The position numbers and the translations under genes were made by a program. The notes beneath the pieces were generated by a model. It was not told the DNA's origin. It worked only from the letters and a program-made list of their open reading frames with translations, and did not search any database. From Porphyromonadaceae bacterium (GTDB lineage: Bacteria; Bacteroidota; Bacteroidia; Bacteroidales; Porphyromonadaceae), in assembly GCA_030528555.1 (NCBI GenBank), contig JAUMYQ010000006.1, positions 1 through 64,000 of the forward strand: a stretch of 64,000 nucleotides of DNA, read 5' to 3'. Of the stretch, positions 1 to 8,942 are shown one piece after another (position 1 is the stretch's first letter; every line of letters starts with the position of its first letter).

Positions 1-973
1 TACACCCTAAGATTTCAAATTGCTCCGGACAATACTTATCCAAAAAGGATATGGGAACGCCCATAGCTCCCTCGTAGCCCTTTGGTATGGCATCGGTATA
101 CGGCACCTCAATAGCGTCATAATTATCGTAGCGATCATAAGCCTCTTTGCCCTGCATTTTCTTATTGTAGCGCAAATTGTCCTCCATTGTCATCAGGGGC
201 AATGGCTCGTGGCGACGACCGTGTTCAAGATTGGAATACCAACAACATCCCGGCACTCGATTTACAGCTTTCCCATCACGTTCTCTATCAAATTTATAGG
301 TTTCTGCATATTTGAACCCTTTAGGTACATAGAAATACATTCCTGTATTAAAGTTCGTTACCCCCAACCACACCTTATTTTCTTTGATGAGGGGGAAGAC
401 TTCTTTGTAGGTAATGGCATTCATATGGCCAATAATAGCAAATTGCTTCTCGCCTTCCATAATCCATGCGAGGAACTCACGAAAAAGCGAGAAGGGTGGA
501 TTCGTAATGATAATGTCGGCTCCGTCTCGCTGAGTCGTTACTTCTGGGCTACGAAAGTCGCCCGTACCCTCTAGGTATTCCCACTCAAGGTCGTCTATAT
601 CAATCTTGCCATTATGGTTCGCATCACGAGTGAGTATGAATATCTTACCACAGATAGCCGATTTGTCCGCATTATAGCGAGAGTCTTCGGTCTCGAAGAG
701 GGTAGGTTGCCAATCTGATTTATAGTTCTTACTCTCCTGTGCAAAACTGGTGCTGATGAGTTTCTTCAAGCCCAACTCCTCAAACTTCGCCACGAAGAAA
801 CGAGTAAAATTGCTCCACTCGGGGTCGTCGCAGGGTAGGAGTACAGTCTTGTCTCGAAAAACATCGGGATTATACTCGAGATAGGCATTCATCTCAACCT
901 CTATATCGTGATACTGTGTATAAAATTCGTCATTCTTCGCGGCCTTGGCTTCTTTGAGATTCTTATTTGCCAT
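1..973 (-). CDS. EcoRI-family adenine-specific DNA methyltransferase (3' end off window)
   Basis: Partial gene read on the minus strand from ATG at 973 (MANKNLKEAKAAKNDEFYTQ) and open to the left edge, about 324 codons. The family transfers a methyl group from S-adenosylmethionine to adenine N6 in a specific DNA site. The catalytic motif IV is seen as TNPPFSLFREFL, with Asn158-Pro-Pro-Phe, preceded by the hydrophobic strand ADIII; an N-terminal LPCDDPEWSNF segment and the FAIIGHMNAITYKE region are also typical of EcoRI-type modification methylases. No restriction endonuclease is visible, but the stretch to the left is unseen. It is divergent from the replication and mobilization genes starting at 1324 and is probably cargo of the same mobile element. 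The plus-strand reading frame over this region is only its antisense shadow. Family call fairly sure; target site unknown. Confidence 0.85.
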   Translation of the reverse strand, partial: MANKNLKEAKAAKNDEFYTQYHDIEVEMNAYLEYNPDVFRDKTVLLPCDDPEWSNFTRFFVAKFEELGLKKLISTSFAQESKNYKSDWQPTLFETEDSRYNADKSAICGKIFILTRDANHNGKIDIDDLEWEYLEGTGDFRSPEVTTQRDGADIIITNPPFSLFREFLAWIMEGEKQFAIIGHMNAITYKEVFPLIKENKVWLGVTNFNTGMYFYVPKGFKYAETYKFDRERDGKAVNRVPGCCWYSNLEHGRRHEPLPLMTMEDNLRYNKKMQGKEAYDRYDNYDAIEVPYTDAIPKGYEGAMGVPISFLDKYCPEQFEILGC

Positions 974-1323
974 ATATTTATTTCAAAAAAGATTTATTTA
1001 CCTTACAAAGGTACGAAGAAGCTTGTAGAGAGGCGAGGGGATTTCCCTATTTAACATTGAAACCCAAGATGTGGGGGTCAATGAGGGAGAAACATCGCGA
1101 GAGGTTCGGGGGCAGTGATGCTCTGCGAGCCTCTTTTTGCATGAAAATGCGCGGTGAGGGTAGGTGTGTGAGGGCTTGTGATTCCCTGTCTTTTCCTTGT
1201 ATTTCCCGAGACTTCCTTACCCTTTCATAGACAACAAATTATCCCATACTTTTGCAGTGTCAGAGCTGACTGATAGCCCGAAGCGCAAGGGCAAAAGTAT
1301 TCACCACAAAACTGCAATGAAGT
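974..1323. other. Divergent intergenic region of the mobile element
   Basis: About 350 bp between the methylase and the DUF3853 gene. A weak 87-codon plus-strand frame (967-1230) shows no recognizable domain and overlaps the methylase start, so it is not called. A Bacteroidetes-like -7 box lies near the right end. Nothing else stands out. Confidence 0.5.
1247..1254 (+). promoter_or_regulatory. Putative -7 box TACTTTTG for the replication genes
   Basis: TACTTTTG matches the Bacteroidetes TAnnTTTG -7 element and sits about 70 bp before the DUF3853 start at 1324. No convincing -33 TTG is found at the right spacing. Confidence 0.45.
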
Positions 1324-1629
1324 ATGATTTTAGAAGAACTTTTGGGCAAGCCCGTATGGCAGATGACTGGTGAGGAGTTGCTCTTCCTTGCTCGTCACGG
1401 CTCACAGCCCAGCATCACCAGGGAGGCAAGCTCCGCCAAAGAACAAAAACGCTATGTGTATGGACTATCGGGCATCGCTCGCCTTTTCGGCTGTAGCCTC
1501 CCCACCGCCAATCACATCAAGCAAAGTGGCAAGATAGACCGAGCCATCACGCAGGTAGGGCGTATGATTATCGTGGATGCTGACCTCGCCCTCGAGTTGG
1601 TTGGTCGCAAAATAGGAGGACGCAGATGA
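1324..1629 (+). CDS. DUF3853 family helix-turn-helix protein
   Basis: A 101-residue protein of the small DNA-binding family found next to replication genes in Bacteroidetes integrative mobilizable elements. The central YVYGLSGIARLFGCSLPTAN segment (about residues 42-61) reads as a MerR/excisionase-like helix-turn-helix: GIARLFGCS followed by the recognition helix TANHIKQSGKI. A regulatory or replication-initiation accessory role is inferred from the family. The stop overlaps the start of the downstream ATPase by 4 bp (ATGA), so the two are translationally coupled. Family assignment is from memory of gene neighbourhoods; molecular function is not established. Confidence 0.75.
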   Translation: MILEELLGKPVWQMTGEELLFLARHGSQPSITREASSAKEQKRYVYGLSGIARLFGCSLPTANHIKQSGKIDRAITQVGRMIIVDADLALELVGRKIGGRR

Positions 1630-2676
1630 ATACGCCAGACTACGAAAGCATTTGGCAGCAGTCGCTCATTCGGGTAACGGACCAGTTTAGCCTACCGCCC
1701 ATTGTGCTGCGTGTGGACGATGCTATCATCGGTACGCTGGGCAACTTCAGTGTCTCGACAGGCAAAGCCAAGGCAAAGAAGATTTTCAATGTGAGTGCCT
1801 TGGTTGCCTCTGCCCTCTCTGGTGAGCAGGCTTTGGAATATCGGTCGTGCTTTCCCGAGAGCAAGCGAAATATTCTCTACTTTGACACCGAGCAAAGCCC
1901 CTACCACTGCCAGCTGGTGATGCAGCGCATTCTAAGGCTGGCAGGGCTGCCCCTCGACCGAGAACCCGAGCGATTGAGGTTTAGCCACCTCCGAGCGATC
2001 GCCGATCCGAACCAAAGACGAGAGATTATTCGCCATGCCATCTACCCCCCCCCCCGATGTAGGGTTGGTCGTCATCGACGGCATCCGTGATCTGATGCTA
2101 GACATCAACAACTCCACCGAGGCGACACGCCTTGTGGGCGACTTGATGAAGTGGACTGGGGAGCGAAACATCCACCTGCAAACTGTGCTACACCTCAACA
2201 AGGGCGACGACAATGCCCGAGGGTATATTGGTACGGAGCTAAACAACAAGTCGGAGTGCGTCTTGCTGGTCACGAAGGACAGCATCGATGCCGACCGCAG
2301 TATCGTAACCCCTGCGATTATTCGCTCCAAACCTTTTGACAAGTTTGCCTTTCGCCTCACGGAGCAAGCCGATGGCATCTGCCTGCCCGAGGTCGATGCG
2401 ACCTATGTAGAGGACACGAAGACCGCCAAGCATTTCTCCTATCAAGAGCTAACAGACGAGCAGCACCAAGAGGCATTAAAGGAAGCCTTCCCTCTGGGTA
2501 GCACCCAAAGCTATGGCGACCTGATACCCCGACTGCGGTCTGCCTATTATGCCGTCACAAGCCACGAATATGGGCAGACGAAGCTCAAAGAATTGCTCCG
2601 CTTCCTTCTTAACAAGCGGATGGTCGTCAAAGAGGAGCGTGGCAAATATCGTTTCAATCCTGAGTATCACTACTAA
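1626..2676 (+). pseudogene. RepA/DnaB-like AAA ATPase, frameshifted at an 11-C tract
   Basis: Two overlapping frames together make one RecA-fold ATPase of the kind that serves as replicative helicase in plasmids and mobilizable elements. The first frame (from 1626) carries a Walker A-like FSVSTGKAKAKKIF and the strand NILYFDTEQS; the second carries Walker B VGLVVIDGIRDL and a C-terminal winged-helix-like tail ending at 2676. They are separated exactly at a run of 11 C at 2045-2055. With 10 C the protein reads AIYPPPDVGLVVIDG without interruption, so a single extra C breaks it. This may be real decay, slipped-strand phase variation or a homopolymer sequencing error. It follows the DUF3853 gene with a 4-bp overlap. 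Confidence 0.8.
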
Positions 2677-2949
2677 GGCAGCCGAAAAATCGCTGTAGAA
2701 TGCAGTAATCTCAAGGCGTCGAGGTCGAGAACGAAGGGAGCATACTCGAGTATGTGACCGAGCACGAGTACCGAAGACAACGCAGAGAGTACCGTATTAT
2801 ACAAGATTTTGTTGGTCGGTCAGGCGCAGGCTATATATACCTGAACTGACCGACCAAAGGAAAAACAAGACTTGGTCGGACGGACAATGTGCCTATAGAC
2901 TTCGACCGACTGATCAACTTCTAACAACAACCCTCCAAGAAAAAACAAC
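2677..2949. repeat. Array of TTGGTCGGTC-type inverted repeats before the primase
   Basis: This gap of about 270 bp contains a perfect 12-bp inverted repeat, TTGGTCGGTCAG at 2812-2823 and CTGACCGACCAA at 2846-2857, around an AT-rich centre (CTATATATAC). A third direct copy core, TTGGTCGG, lies at 2872-2879, and a fourth inverted, imperfect one (CGACCGAC) at 2903-2910. The alternating array directly upstream of a primase suggests a replication origin, operator or oriT component. Function is inference. Confidence 0.6.
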
Positions 2950-3837
2950 ATGAAAACAATACAAGAAATCAAGCAACTATCTATCGTGGACTACCTTCTG
3001 CAGGCTGGACACGAGCCAAAACAAATCAAGGGCAATGCCTATTGGTACAGCTCGCCACTGAGGCAGGAGCGCACACCCTCCTTCAAAGTAAACACCGAAC
3101 GCAATCAGTGGTACGACTTCGCCACTGGCGAGCATGGCGACATCATCGACCTCGTTTGTGCCTTGCACCGCTGCTCCACTGCAGAGGCACTGCAACGCCT
3201 CCGAGGTGAAATAGGACTACCAAAGAGTGATTTTTCTTTTGGCGGAACAAAAACTTCCGCTCAGCAAGGGCTCGAAATCCTTTCGGTGCAACCCATTTCC
3301 AGTTCGCAGTTGCAACGCTACGGCTCAGAGCGAGGAATTTCGCCCTCTCAGTTAGAAAAGTATTGCTCCGAGGTACATTATCGCTCGGGCGAACGAACCT
3401 ATTACGCCCTCGGCTTCCCCAGCGATGCAGGCGGTTGGGAGCTACGCAATCCCTACTTCAAGGGCTGCATCGCTCCGAAAGCCATTAGTAGGTTGGGAGC
3501 AGGCTCAAAAAGCGTGCAAGTCTTTGAGGGTTTTATGGACTTCCTCTCTTGGCGGACACTGCACCCCAATGAGCCAAACGACAGCCTGGTGTTAAACTCC
3601 TTGGCTCTTCTGCCACGAGCTTTACCTCGACTGCGTGAATACTCTTGTGTAGAGAGTTTCCTTGACAATGACGAGGCAGGACGCAAGGCTTTGCAATGTA
3701 TTCGGGAGGCAGGTATCGAGGTCAAAGATATGATCCGTCTCTATGCTCCATATAAAGACCTCAACGAGTGGCTCTGTGCCGAGCGAAAAACACAAAAGCA
3801 GGCTCAGACACCTCGCAAGCGAGGGCTTCGCAGATAG
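2950..3837 (+). CDS. CHC2/Toprim-type primase of mobilizable element
   Basis: A 295-residue DnaG-like primase protein of Bacteroidetes mobilizable elements. The N-terminus resembles the CHC2 zinc-finger fold (YWYSSPLRQERTPSF, then GDIIDLVCALH), but the zinc-binding cysteines are largely missing, as in many element-borne homologues. A Toprim domain follows, with the acidic residue in VQVFEGFMDFLSW (about residue 190) and the DxD-like LDNDEAGRKA (about residue 238). The family makes RNA primers for replication of single-stranded transfer intermediates. It lies between the RepA-like ATPase and the relaxase, and is intact although both neighbours are frameshifted. Confident on family, less so on exact role. 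Confidence 0.8.
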   Translation: MKTIQEIKQLSIVDYLLQAGHEPKQIKGNAYWYSSPLRQERTPSFKVNTERNQWYDFATGEHGDIIDLVCALHRCSTAEALQRLRGEIGLPKSDFSFGGTKTSAQQGLEILSVQPISSSQLQRYGSERGISPSQLEKYCSEVHYRSGERTYYALGFPSDAGGWELRNPYFKGCIAPKAISRLGAGSKSVQVFEGFMDFLSWRTLHPNEPNDSLVLNSLALLPRALPRLREYSCVESFLDNDEAGRKALQCIREAGIEVKDMIRLYAPYKDLNEWLCAERKTQKQAQTPRKRGLRR

Positions 3838-4157
3838 AGCAAAAGAGAGCAATTCAAACCGAGTATTCATCGGGTAATCCAAGGACTACGAAGTGATGGC
3901 TCAGCTTTGTTTCGGGACTATGGCAGAGCTTATAGCCTGCAAGTTCTCTCTTTGAGAACTTAGAAACAAAGCCATCAAGCATTCTCTGAATGCTTAGACA
4001 CACAGAACTCAGAGGTAGCAGGCGGAGCGGACATTTAGAGAAATGCCATAACTTAATAGGGCATTTTCTTCACGCTCCACTCCGTTACCGCTAAAAAAGC
4101 CCTCTTGAGCCAAGGGACCTCGCCCCTTTGGATACCCCCTAAAACCAATCATCAACT
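3838..4157. other. Primase-relaxase spacer with hairpins; candidate oriT
   Basis: The 320-bp gap holds two perfect 8-bp hairpins, AAGTTCTC (3941-3948) with GAGAACTT (3954-3961), and AAGCATTC (3977-3984) with GAATGCTT (3988-3995). An interrupted inverted repeat follows at about 4020-4085, with GAAATGCC facing GGCATTTTC inside outer arms GGAGCG and CGCTCC. MobV relaxases usually act at an oriT just upstream of their own gene, so this is the best oriT candidate. No gene is seen. Confidence 0.45.
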
Positions 4158-5415
4158 ATGGGCTATGCCGTATTACATATAGACAAGGCGAAAGGCAACG
4201 ACTCGGGTGTGACCGCTCATATCGAGCGGACATACCCCCCAATATAATGTCGATGCCTCTCGCACGCACCTCAATCAAGAATTGGTGCAATTCCCAGAAA
4301 ATGTCACGAACCGAACGCAGGCTATCGAACACCGAATAGCGACCGCAGGTATCTACCGCAAGGTCTCCGACAACCAAGTGAGAACCTTGCGATTTATCCT
4401 CTCGGGGTCGCATGAAGATATGCTCCGCATCGAAAAGGAAGGACGCCTCTCTGAATGGTGCGAGGCTTCGATGGATTGGCTACGCAATACTTTTGGTGCA
4501 GATAATGTCGTGGCAGCCACGCTTCACGCAGACGAAGAGACACCACATATCCACGCTACGATTGTCCCCATCGTACAGAGCGAGCGACGAAAAGCCAAAG
4601 AGGAAGCCGATGATGGCAAGCGTAAGTACAAGACGAAGCGAAACAAGGTTCGCCTCTGTGCTGATGATATTCTCACGCCCAAGAAGCTGGAGGAGTATCA
4701 AACAACCTATGCCCAAGCCGTGAAACAATTTGGGTTAGTGCGAGGCGTACACAGTTCGGAGGCTAAACACCGCTCCAATATGGAGTACTACAAGGAGCTG
4801 GTCAAATCCACGAAAGAAAAACAAGCGGAGGAAACAAAGCTTAAGGAGCGAGTCAATGAGCTGGAGAAGAAGGCTGGCAAGCTCCGTGTTAAGGGAACGC
4901 TCTATTCCCTCTTTGGCAATTCAGAGCTCGACAAAGCCGAGCAACGCATTGAAGCCCTCGAAAAGGAGGCGGAGCAGGCTCGCTATCTCAGCGAGCAAGA
5001 GAAGAACGACATCCGTAAGGAGGTCATCATCTTACAAGACAGGCTCAAGGATAAGGACAAAGAGCTATCGCAACGACAAAAGGAGCTAAAAGCCTATGAG
5101 GAGGAACGGAGTTTCATTCAGAGATATATGCCCCCATTCTTTGCCCTCCTCAATGTACGCAGGGTGCTGGCATTTATGGGGTTCTCGGACGAGAAGATAA
5201 CGCAAATGTATCGTACAGGCGAAGCCGTACGAGCCAAAGCCAAGGTGTACTCCTCGATGTACAAACGCTATTTTGAGGAGGACGACACGATGATGTGTAT
5301 CGAGGTAGACCAAAAGCAGAAGCCTTTCCTCTCCATTAACGGCTTATCTATCCCCGACTGGTGCGAACATAAGTGGCAACAACTTATCAAGCGTAATCGG
5401 GGGAAGAGATTATGA
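4158..5415 (+). pseudogene. MobV/Pre-type relaxase, frameshifted at a 6-C tract
   Basis: Plasmid recombination/mobilization enzyme that would nick and covalently hold DNA at oriT. Translation from ATG 4158 gives MGYAVLHIDKAKGNDSGVTA then HIERTYPP and a stop. The rest continues in the next frame as QYNVDASRTHLNQELVQFPE and runs to 5415. Removing one C from the run at 4235-4240 restores the conserved junction (ERTYPQYNVDASRTH). The metal-binding HxDExxPHxH signature is present as HADEETPHIHATIVP. The C-terminal half is a long coiled coil (roughly codons 170-300 of the second frame) rich in Glu and Lys, as is normal for MobV. With this frameshift no full-length relaxase is made unless ribosomes slip. 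Confidence 0.85.
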
Positions 5416-5549
5416 AAGGAATCAGAAAGTAGCCCTTCCGCATCTAGACAACAAGTCAATCACATGTGCTTAAAACACTTAGGTGTATTTTCTGATGAAG
5501 CTTTGTCGTAAAAACACACCTTTTTTGCGACAAAAACCAAGAATAAAAG

Positions 5550-5596
5550 CATTAGTTTATCGGCAATAACTTCGAATTATTACCGATAAACTAATG
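5550..5596. terminator. Inverted repeat between convergent genes
   Basis: Arms CATTAGTTTATCGG (5550-5563) and CCGATAAACTAATG (5583-5596) are perfect complements, extended inward by AATAA/TTATT. It lies between the relaxase (plus) and HD gene (minus) and fits a bidirectional terminator. Confidence 0.6.
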
Positions 5597-5616
5597 TTCA
5601 ACACCCTACATTTTGT

Positions 5617-5640
5617 TATGTAAATGCAGGTATTTACATA
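5617..5640 (-). terminator. Small hairpin downstream of the HD-domain gene
   Basis: TATGTAAAT (5617-5625) and ATTTACATA (5632-5640) form a 9-bp stem with a 6-base loop, 12 bp beyond the stop of the minus-strand gene ending at 5652. AT-rich and weak. Confidence 0.4.
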
Positions 5641-5651
5641 ATAAAAAAGGA

Positions 5652-6125
5652 TCAACCAATTTGACTAAGGTATGCGTACTCTTGTTTGTATCTTTCCAAT
5701 CGGAGATAGTTCTTTTCCGTAGGATTGGTCAGGCGTTGAATGTCCATATTGTGTTTTAGGTCGTTCATCTTAACAGCCCGTGCTAAGGCATTATTTCTGA
5801 TGTTGTGGATATAAGTTTCACGGTCGCCAGAAAGATGATGATTTAGCAATTTAAGGGCTTGTTCTATTTTTTCTTTGTCGGAAAATTCCATTTTCGCACC
5901 TGCTTCTCTCTCAAGGAAATCTAACACCTCTTCTACTGTATGCGGAGTGTCTTCGCTTGTATCATGTAGATAACCGACAACTTTTTCTTGCCAAGTATTA
6001 CCCAGCGATGCCACAAAACTGAGGTGTCCTTGAAAGTAATCCACTTCAGCCTTATCTCTCTGTCCTTCGTGTAGCTGCTGAGCAATCTTAGCTGCAGCAT
6101 CTACCCACATAGATTGATTCTCCAT
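5652..6125 (-). CDS. HD-domain phosphohydrolase-like protein
   Basis: A 157-residue protein with the RelA/SpoT-like HD metal-binding pattern: His34 in FQGHLSFVASLG, His54-Asp55 and Glu58-Asp59 in GYLHDTSEDTPHTVEEV, and a later Asp in KMNDLKHNMD. Such stand-alone HD proteins hydrolyse phosphoester bonds in nucleotides, possibly alarmones; the substrate here is unknown. It lies 11 bp downstream of the remains of the yhcG gene and is probably in the same minus-strand unit as the AAA ATPase and yhcG. It is intact, unlike most of its neighbours. Confidence 0.7.
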   Translation of the reverse strand: MENQSMWVDAAAKIAQQLHEGQRDKAEVDYFQGHLSFVASLGNTWQEKVVGYLHDTSEDTPHTVEEVLDFLEREAGAKMEFSDKEKIEQALKLLNHHLSGDRETYIHNIRNNALARAVKMNDLKHNMDIQRLTNPTEKNYLRLERYKQEYAYLSQIG

Positions 6126-6136
6126 TGATTTTGTAT

Positions 6137-7410
6137 TTATTGTTTGTCCATCATTTTATTGAGTTCCTCCTCTACCTCCTCAATGCTGGGGAGGGTGGAG
6201 CGGAGGTTGTCAGGGATAGCCTTCGTGAGTTGATAGTCGCTGACGCCTATCGGCTGTTCATAGCCCGAGAAGGCATATTGTGCCACAACCTTATCTCCCC
6301 CATTGCAGAGCAGCAAGCCGATGGTTTTGTTGTCGTGTTCGCCTCGAAGTGTGTCGTCTATCACATTGATGTAGAAATTCAGTTGCCCCATATATTCGGG
6401 CTTGAAAGGCGTTGCCTTCAGCTCGATGACCACATAGGCGTGCAACTGTATGTTGTAAAGGACAAGGTCGGCATAGAAATCTTGTTCGCCCACCTGAAAA
6501 TGCTTTTGCTGAGCCACAAAGGCAAAGCCACTGCCCATCTCCAGCAGATACTTTGTGATGTGCGACACCAACTGATGCTCAATGTCTCGTTCCGCCATCT
6601 GCTCCGTCTGCCCCATAATGTCGAAAATATAGGGATCTTTCATCAGATAGTTGGCGAGGTCGCTCTGTGGCTCGGGCAGACGCACGGCAAAGTTGTTCAC
6701 TTTCTTCGCCTCAATCTGACGAGCGAAGAGATTGTTATCCAGCTGTGTTTCAGCACGTTCCGACTCCAGCCATTCGCCACGGCTTGCGTGATATACCAAT
6801 AGCGTTCGCCAAGAGGAAGCTTGCTATTGAGGAGTATTACATGGCTCGCCCAATTTGTACGAACGACTGCAGAACGCTTGAAGAGTTCTTCTATTTGCTG
6901 AATGTCTATCTGATAGATGGAGGATAGTGTTTGGACTACTTCTCCTAATTGCGCAACAGGTTATTGCACTAATTCAAATGTCTGATTATTTGCATCTTGA
7001 ATTAACGCAACAGGTTGTTGCGTAATTTCGTTGAGGGCTTTTGTTTGCTTCAAAACCTGCTCTACAGAAGGATTTATCAAAGCCTTATCGGCTTCTCCCA
7101 GCTGTGCTAAGACTTCCAATGTATAAGCCTTGGCGAATTAGCACATATAAAGCAGATTGCGAGCCGAATACCCCTTCTTCTCAGGATACTGTGAGCGGAT
7201 AGCCTCCGATAGCTTGTCGATGATCTTAGCTCCCCAGCCCTCTCTTTCTTGGATATAAAGAATGAAGTGCCCCACCTTCCAATAGTGAAAGAGCATATCG
7301 GCATTGGCTGATGCGACGATGCGCACCTGCGTTTGCTCAATGTCTGCCCCGATGGCATGTACAATAGGGGCGAAATCCTTGCGGTCTATGGCTTGTATTT
7401 CTTGCTTCAT
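6137..7410 (-). pseudogene. DUF1016 (YhcG) PDDEXK nuclease, broken by two stops and a frameshift
   Basis: The N-terminal DUF1016 domain is read from ATG 7410 (ending YSARNLLYMC), then meets TAA at 7138-7140. The same frame continues FAKAYTLEVLAQLGEADKAL and meets a second TAA at 6961-6963. After that it reads ERYWYITQAVANGWSRNVLK, where a one-base loss near 6750 shifts the frame. The C-terminal PDDEXK-like nuclease domain then runs to 6137, with FYADLVLYN and VVIELKA. Intact family members are about 340-380 residues and accompany restriction or defence loci. Both stops could come from CAA to TAA changes. The start overlaps the stop of the upstream AAA ATPase by 4 bp, so the two were once a coupled pair. 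Confidence 0.85.
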
Positions 7411-8936
7411 TGATTAGAACCATTTACAGCTATTAGAAATGCTCTCATCTCCTCTATTGACTGCTGGAGTTCTTCTGGGGTATAGAGCTTATTTTGCTTA
7501 TTCTCTGGATGATGAATTTGGTGACGAATGTACGTAGCTAGAATTACTTTATCTTCTCTAGTCTTCCCACACTTAATGTATGGACGCTTTGGCTTTCCTT
7601 GCTCAAAAGAAGCTAATTGTCCCTGCAATTCAAGATGACCATAGAGTTCATCGTGGTATTCTGCATTGGTATCACCAAAGGCAATATAGTTTATTTCGTT
7701 GAGAGATGGATAAGGTAGTGCTTGTACGTCTACTTTGATAACTTTCTTTTGTTTATGGTTATCAAACTGTGCAAGGCGAAGCTGATTAAATTCAAGCTGT
7801 TTGACTATATGACCACTATGAGTAGTGAGTAATATCTGATGACCTTTACTTGCCAACTCCTTTAGAGCATCTATGAGTATCTTTTGGTGCTCATTGTGTT
7901 GTGAAGTTTCAGGTTCTTCGATAGCATATATCAGTGTACGATTATCCTTGGTAGCCTTTTCTTCGGCCTTTGCTCGGAAGAAGTTCAAGAGAATAAGCCT
8001 TCTCACTCCACTTCCACGCTTATTCATCGCAATCCCATCAACCCCTTCGATTGACACAGACTTAAAGAGCTCAGCCCACTTTAGTTCCTTTACATCTGGA
8101 ATTTTAACCTCTAGCCCATCAGCCAGAATAGGGTTCATCTCTTTTAGCTTTTCAAGTGTGCTTCTAGCAACATCTCTAAGCTTATCTGTTACTTCCTTTG
8201 CAATCATACAAAATTGCTCATTTAGGTTATTACTATTAATAATTTCTTTTGTAGCTTCTTTGAGTGGATCTTGCACCTCACTATCATTGTCGCTATTCTT
8301 GCGGTCAGATTGAAATAGAGAGTACTGAGGGAGAAACTCTTTTATCTTCTCCCATATATTCTTCCCATCTTCTTTTGCTAAATCGAGATCTCTCTGCGAA
8401 CATTGTTCGCAGGCATTGTAGTGCTTCCAAATAGCTGAACGCATTATTGCATTGACAGAATTATTCTCACAGTGGATGCCTAAGTCCTTGATTATTTTCT
8501 TCAGCTCTGCAGATTTCTTTCCATACAAATCTGAACAGTTCGGGTCTGATGGATGATATGCCGAAAGATATACTTGCTCTTTTAATCCTTTCAAAGAGTA
8601 TCGTTTGATAACCTCAAGTTCTCCATCCTCATTGAGCAAAAATTCATTCTGAAGATTTGTTCGATATGTACTATCTATTGTTATCTCAGTTGGAAGGTCG
8701 TTAAAACATACGGTGATCTCAATGTACAATTCATTTTGTCCTCTTGCTTCAGTATTGAGGTCGCTAGGTTCTAATTTAACAACACCTTTTCCATCGTTGA
8801 AGAAAATATCTAAGGCTTCTAGAATCGTGGATTTGCCAATATCATTACGCCCTATAAATGCAGTAAGATTCTCGAATGATATTTCTACGCATCTATAACT
8901 GCGGAAGTTTTTGATTTTTAATTTGCTAATTTTCAT
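7407..8936 (-). CDS. AAA (AAA_15-like) ATPase with C-terminal HEPN-like RX4H motif
   Basis: A 509-residue SMC/OLD-type ATPase. Walker A is GRNDIGKST (residues 29-37), the signature-like loop is NKRGSGVRRL (306-315), Walker B is LIYAIEEPE (335-343) and the switch histidine is in TTHSGH (about 373). There is no TOPRIM domain after the ATPase; instead the tail has ILATYIRHQIHHPENKQN with Arg471 and His476 in the RX4H spacing of HEPN ribonucleases. Standalone AAA_15 proteins of this kind are often anti-phage toxins or sensors in mobile elements. The gene is translationally coupled to yhcG (4-bp overlap) and next to the integrase, the usual cargo position. ATPase call firm; HEPN assignment is motif-based inference. 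Confidence 0.75.
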   Translation of the reverse strand: MKISKLKIKNFRSYRCVEISFENLTAFIGRNDIGKSTILEALDIFFNDGKGVVKLEPSDLNTEARGQNELYIEITVCFNDLPTEITIDSTYRTNLQNEFLLNEDGELEVIKRYSLKGLKEQVYLSAYHPSDPNCSDLYGKKSAELKKIIKDLGIHCENNSVNAIMRSAIWKHYNACEQCSQRDLDLAKEDGKNIWEKIKEFLPQYSLFQSDRKNSDNDSEVQDPLKEATKEIINSNNLNEQFCMIAKEVTDKLRDVARSTLEKLKEMNPILADGLEVKIPDVKELKWAELFKSVSIEGVDGIAMNKRGSGVRRLILLNFFRAKAEEKATKDNRTLIYAIEEPETSQHNEHQKILIDALKELASKGHQILLTTHSGHIVKQLEFNQLRLAQFDNHKQKKVIKVDVQALPYPSLNEINYIAFGDTNAEYHDELYGHLELQGQLASFEQGKPKRPYIKCGKTREDKVILATYIRHQIHHPENKQNKLYTPEELQQSIEEMRAFLIAVNGSNQ

Positions 8937-8942
8937 ATTGAC

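Noticed and set aside
20..574. 184-codon plus-strand frame at the left edge
   Set aside because: It is antisense to the EcoRI-family methylase, whose motifs are clear on the minus strand.
6125..6802. 225-codon plus-strand frame
   Set aside because: Antisense shadow of the yhcG nuclease domain; no family features.
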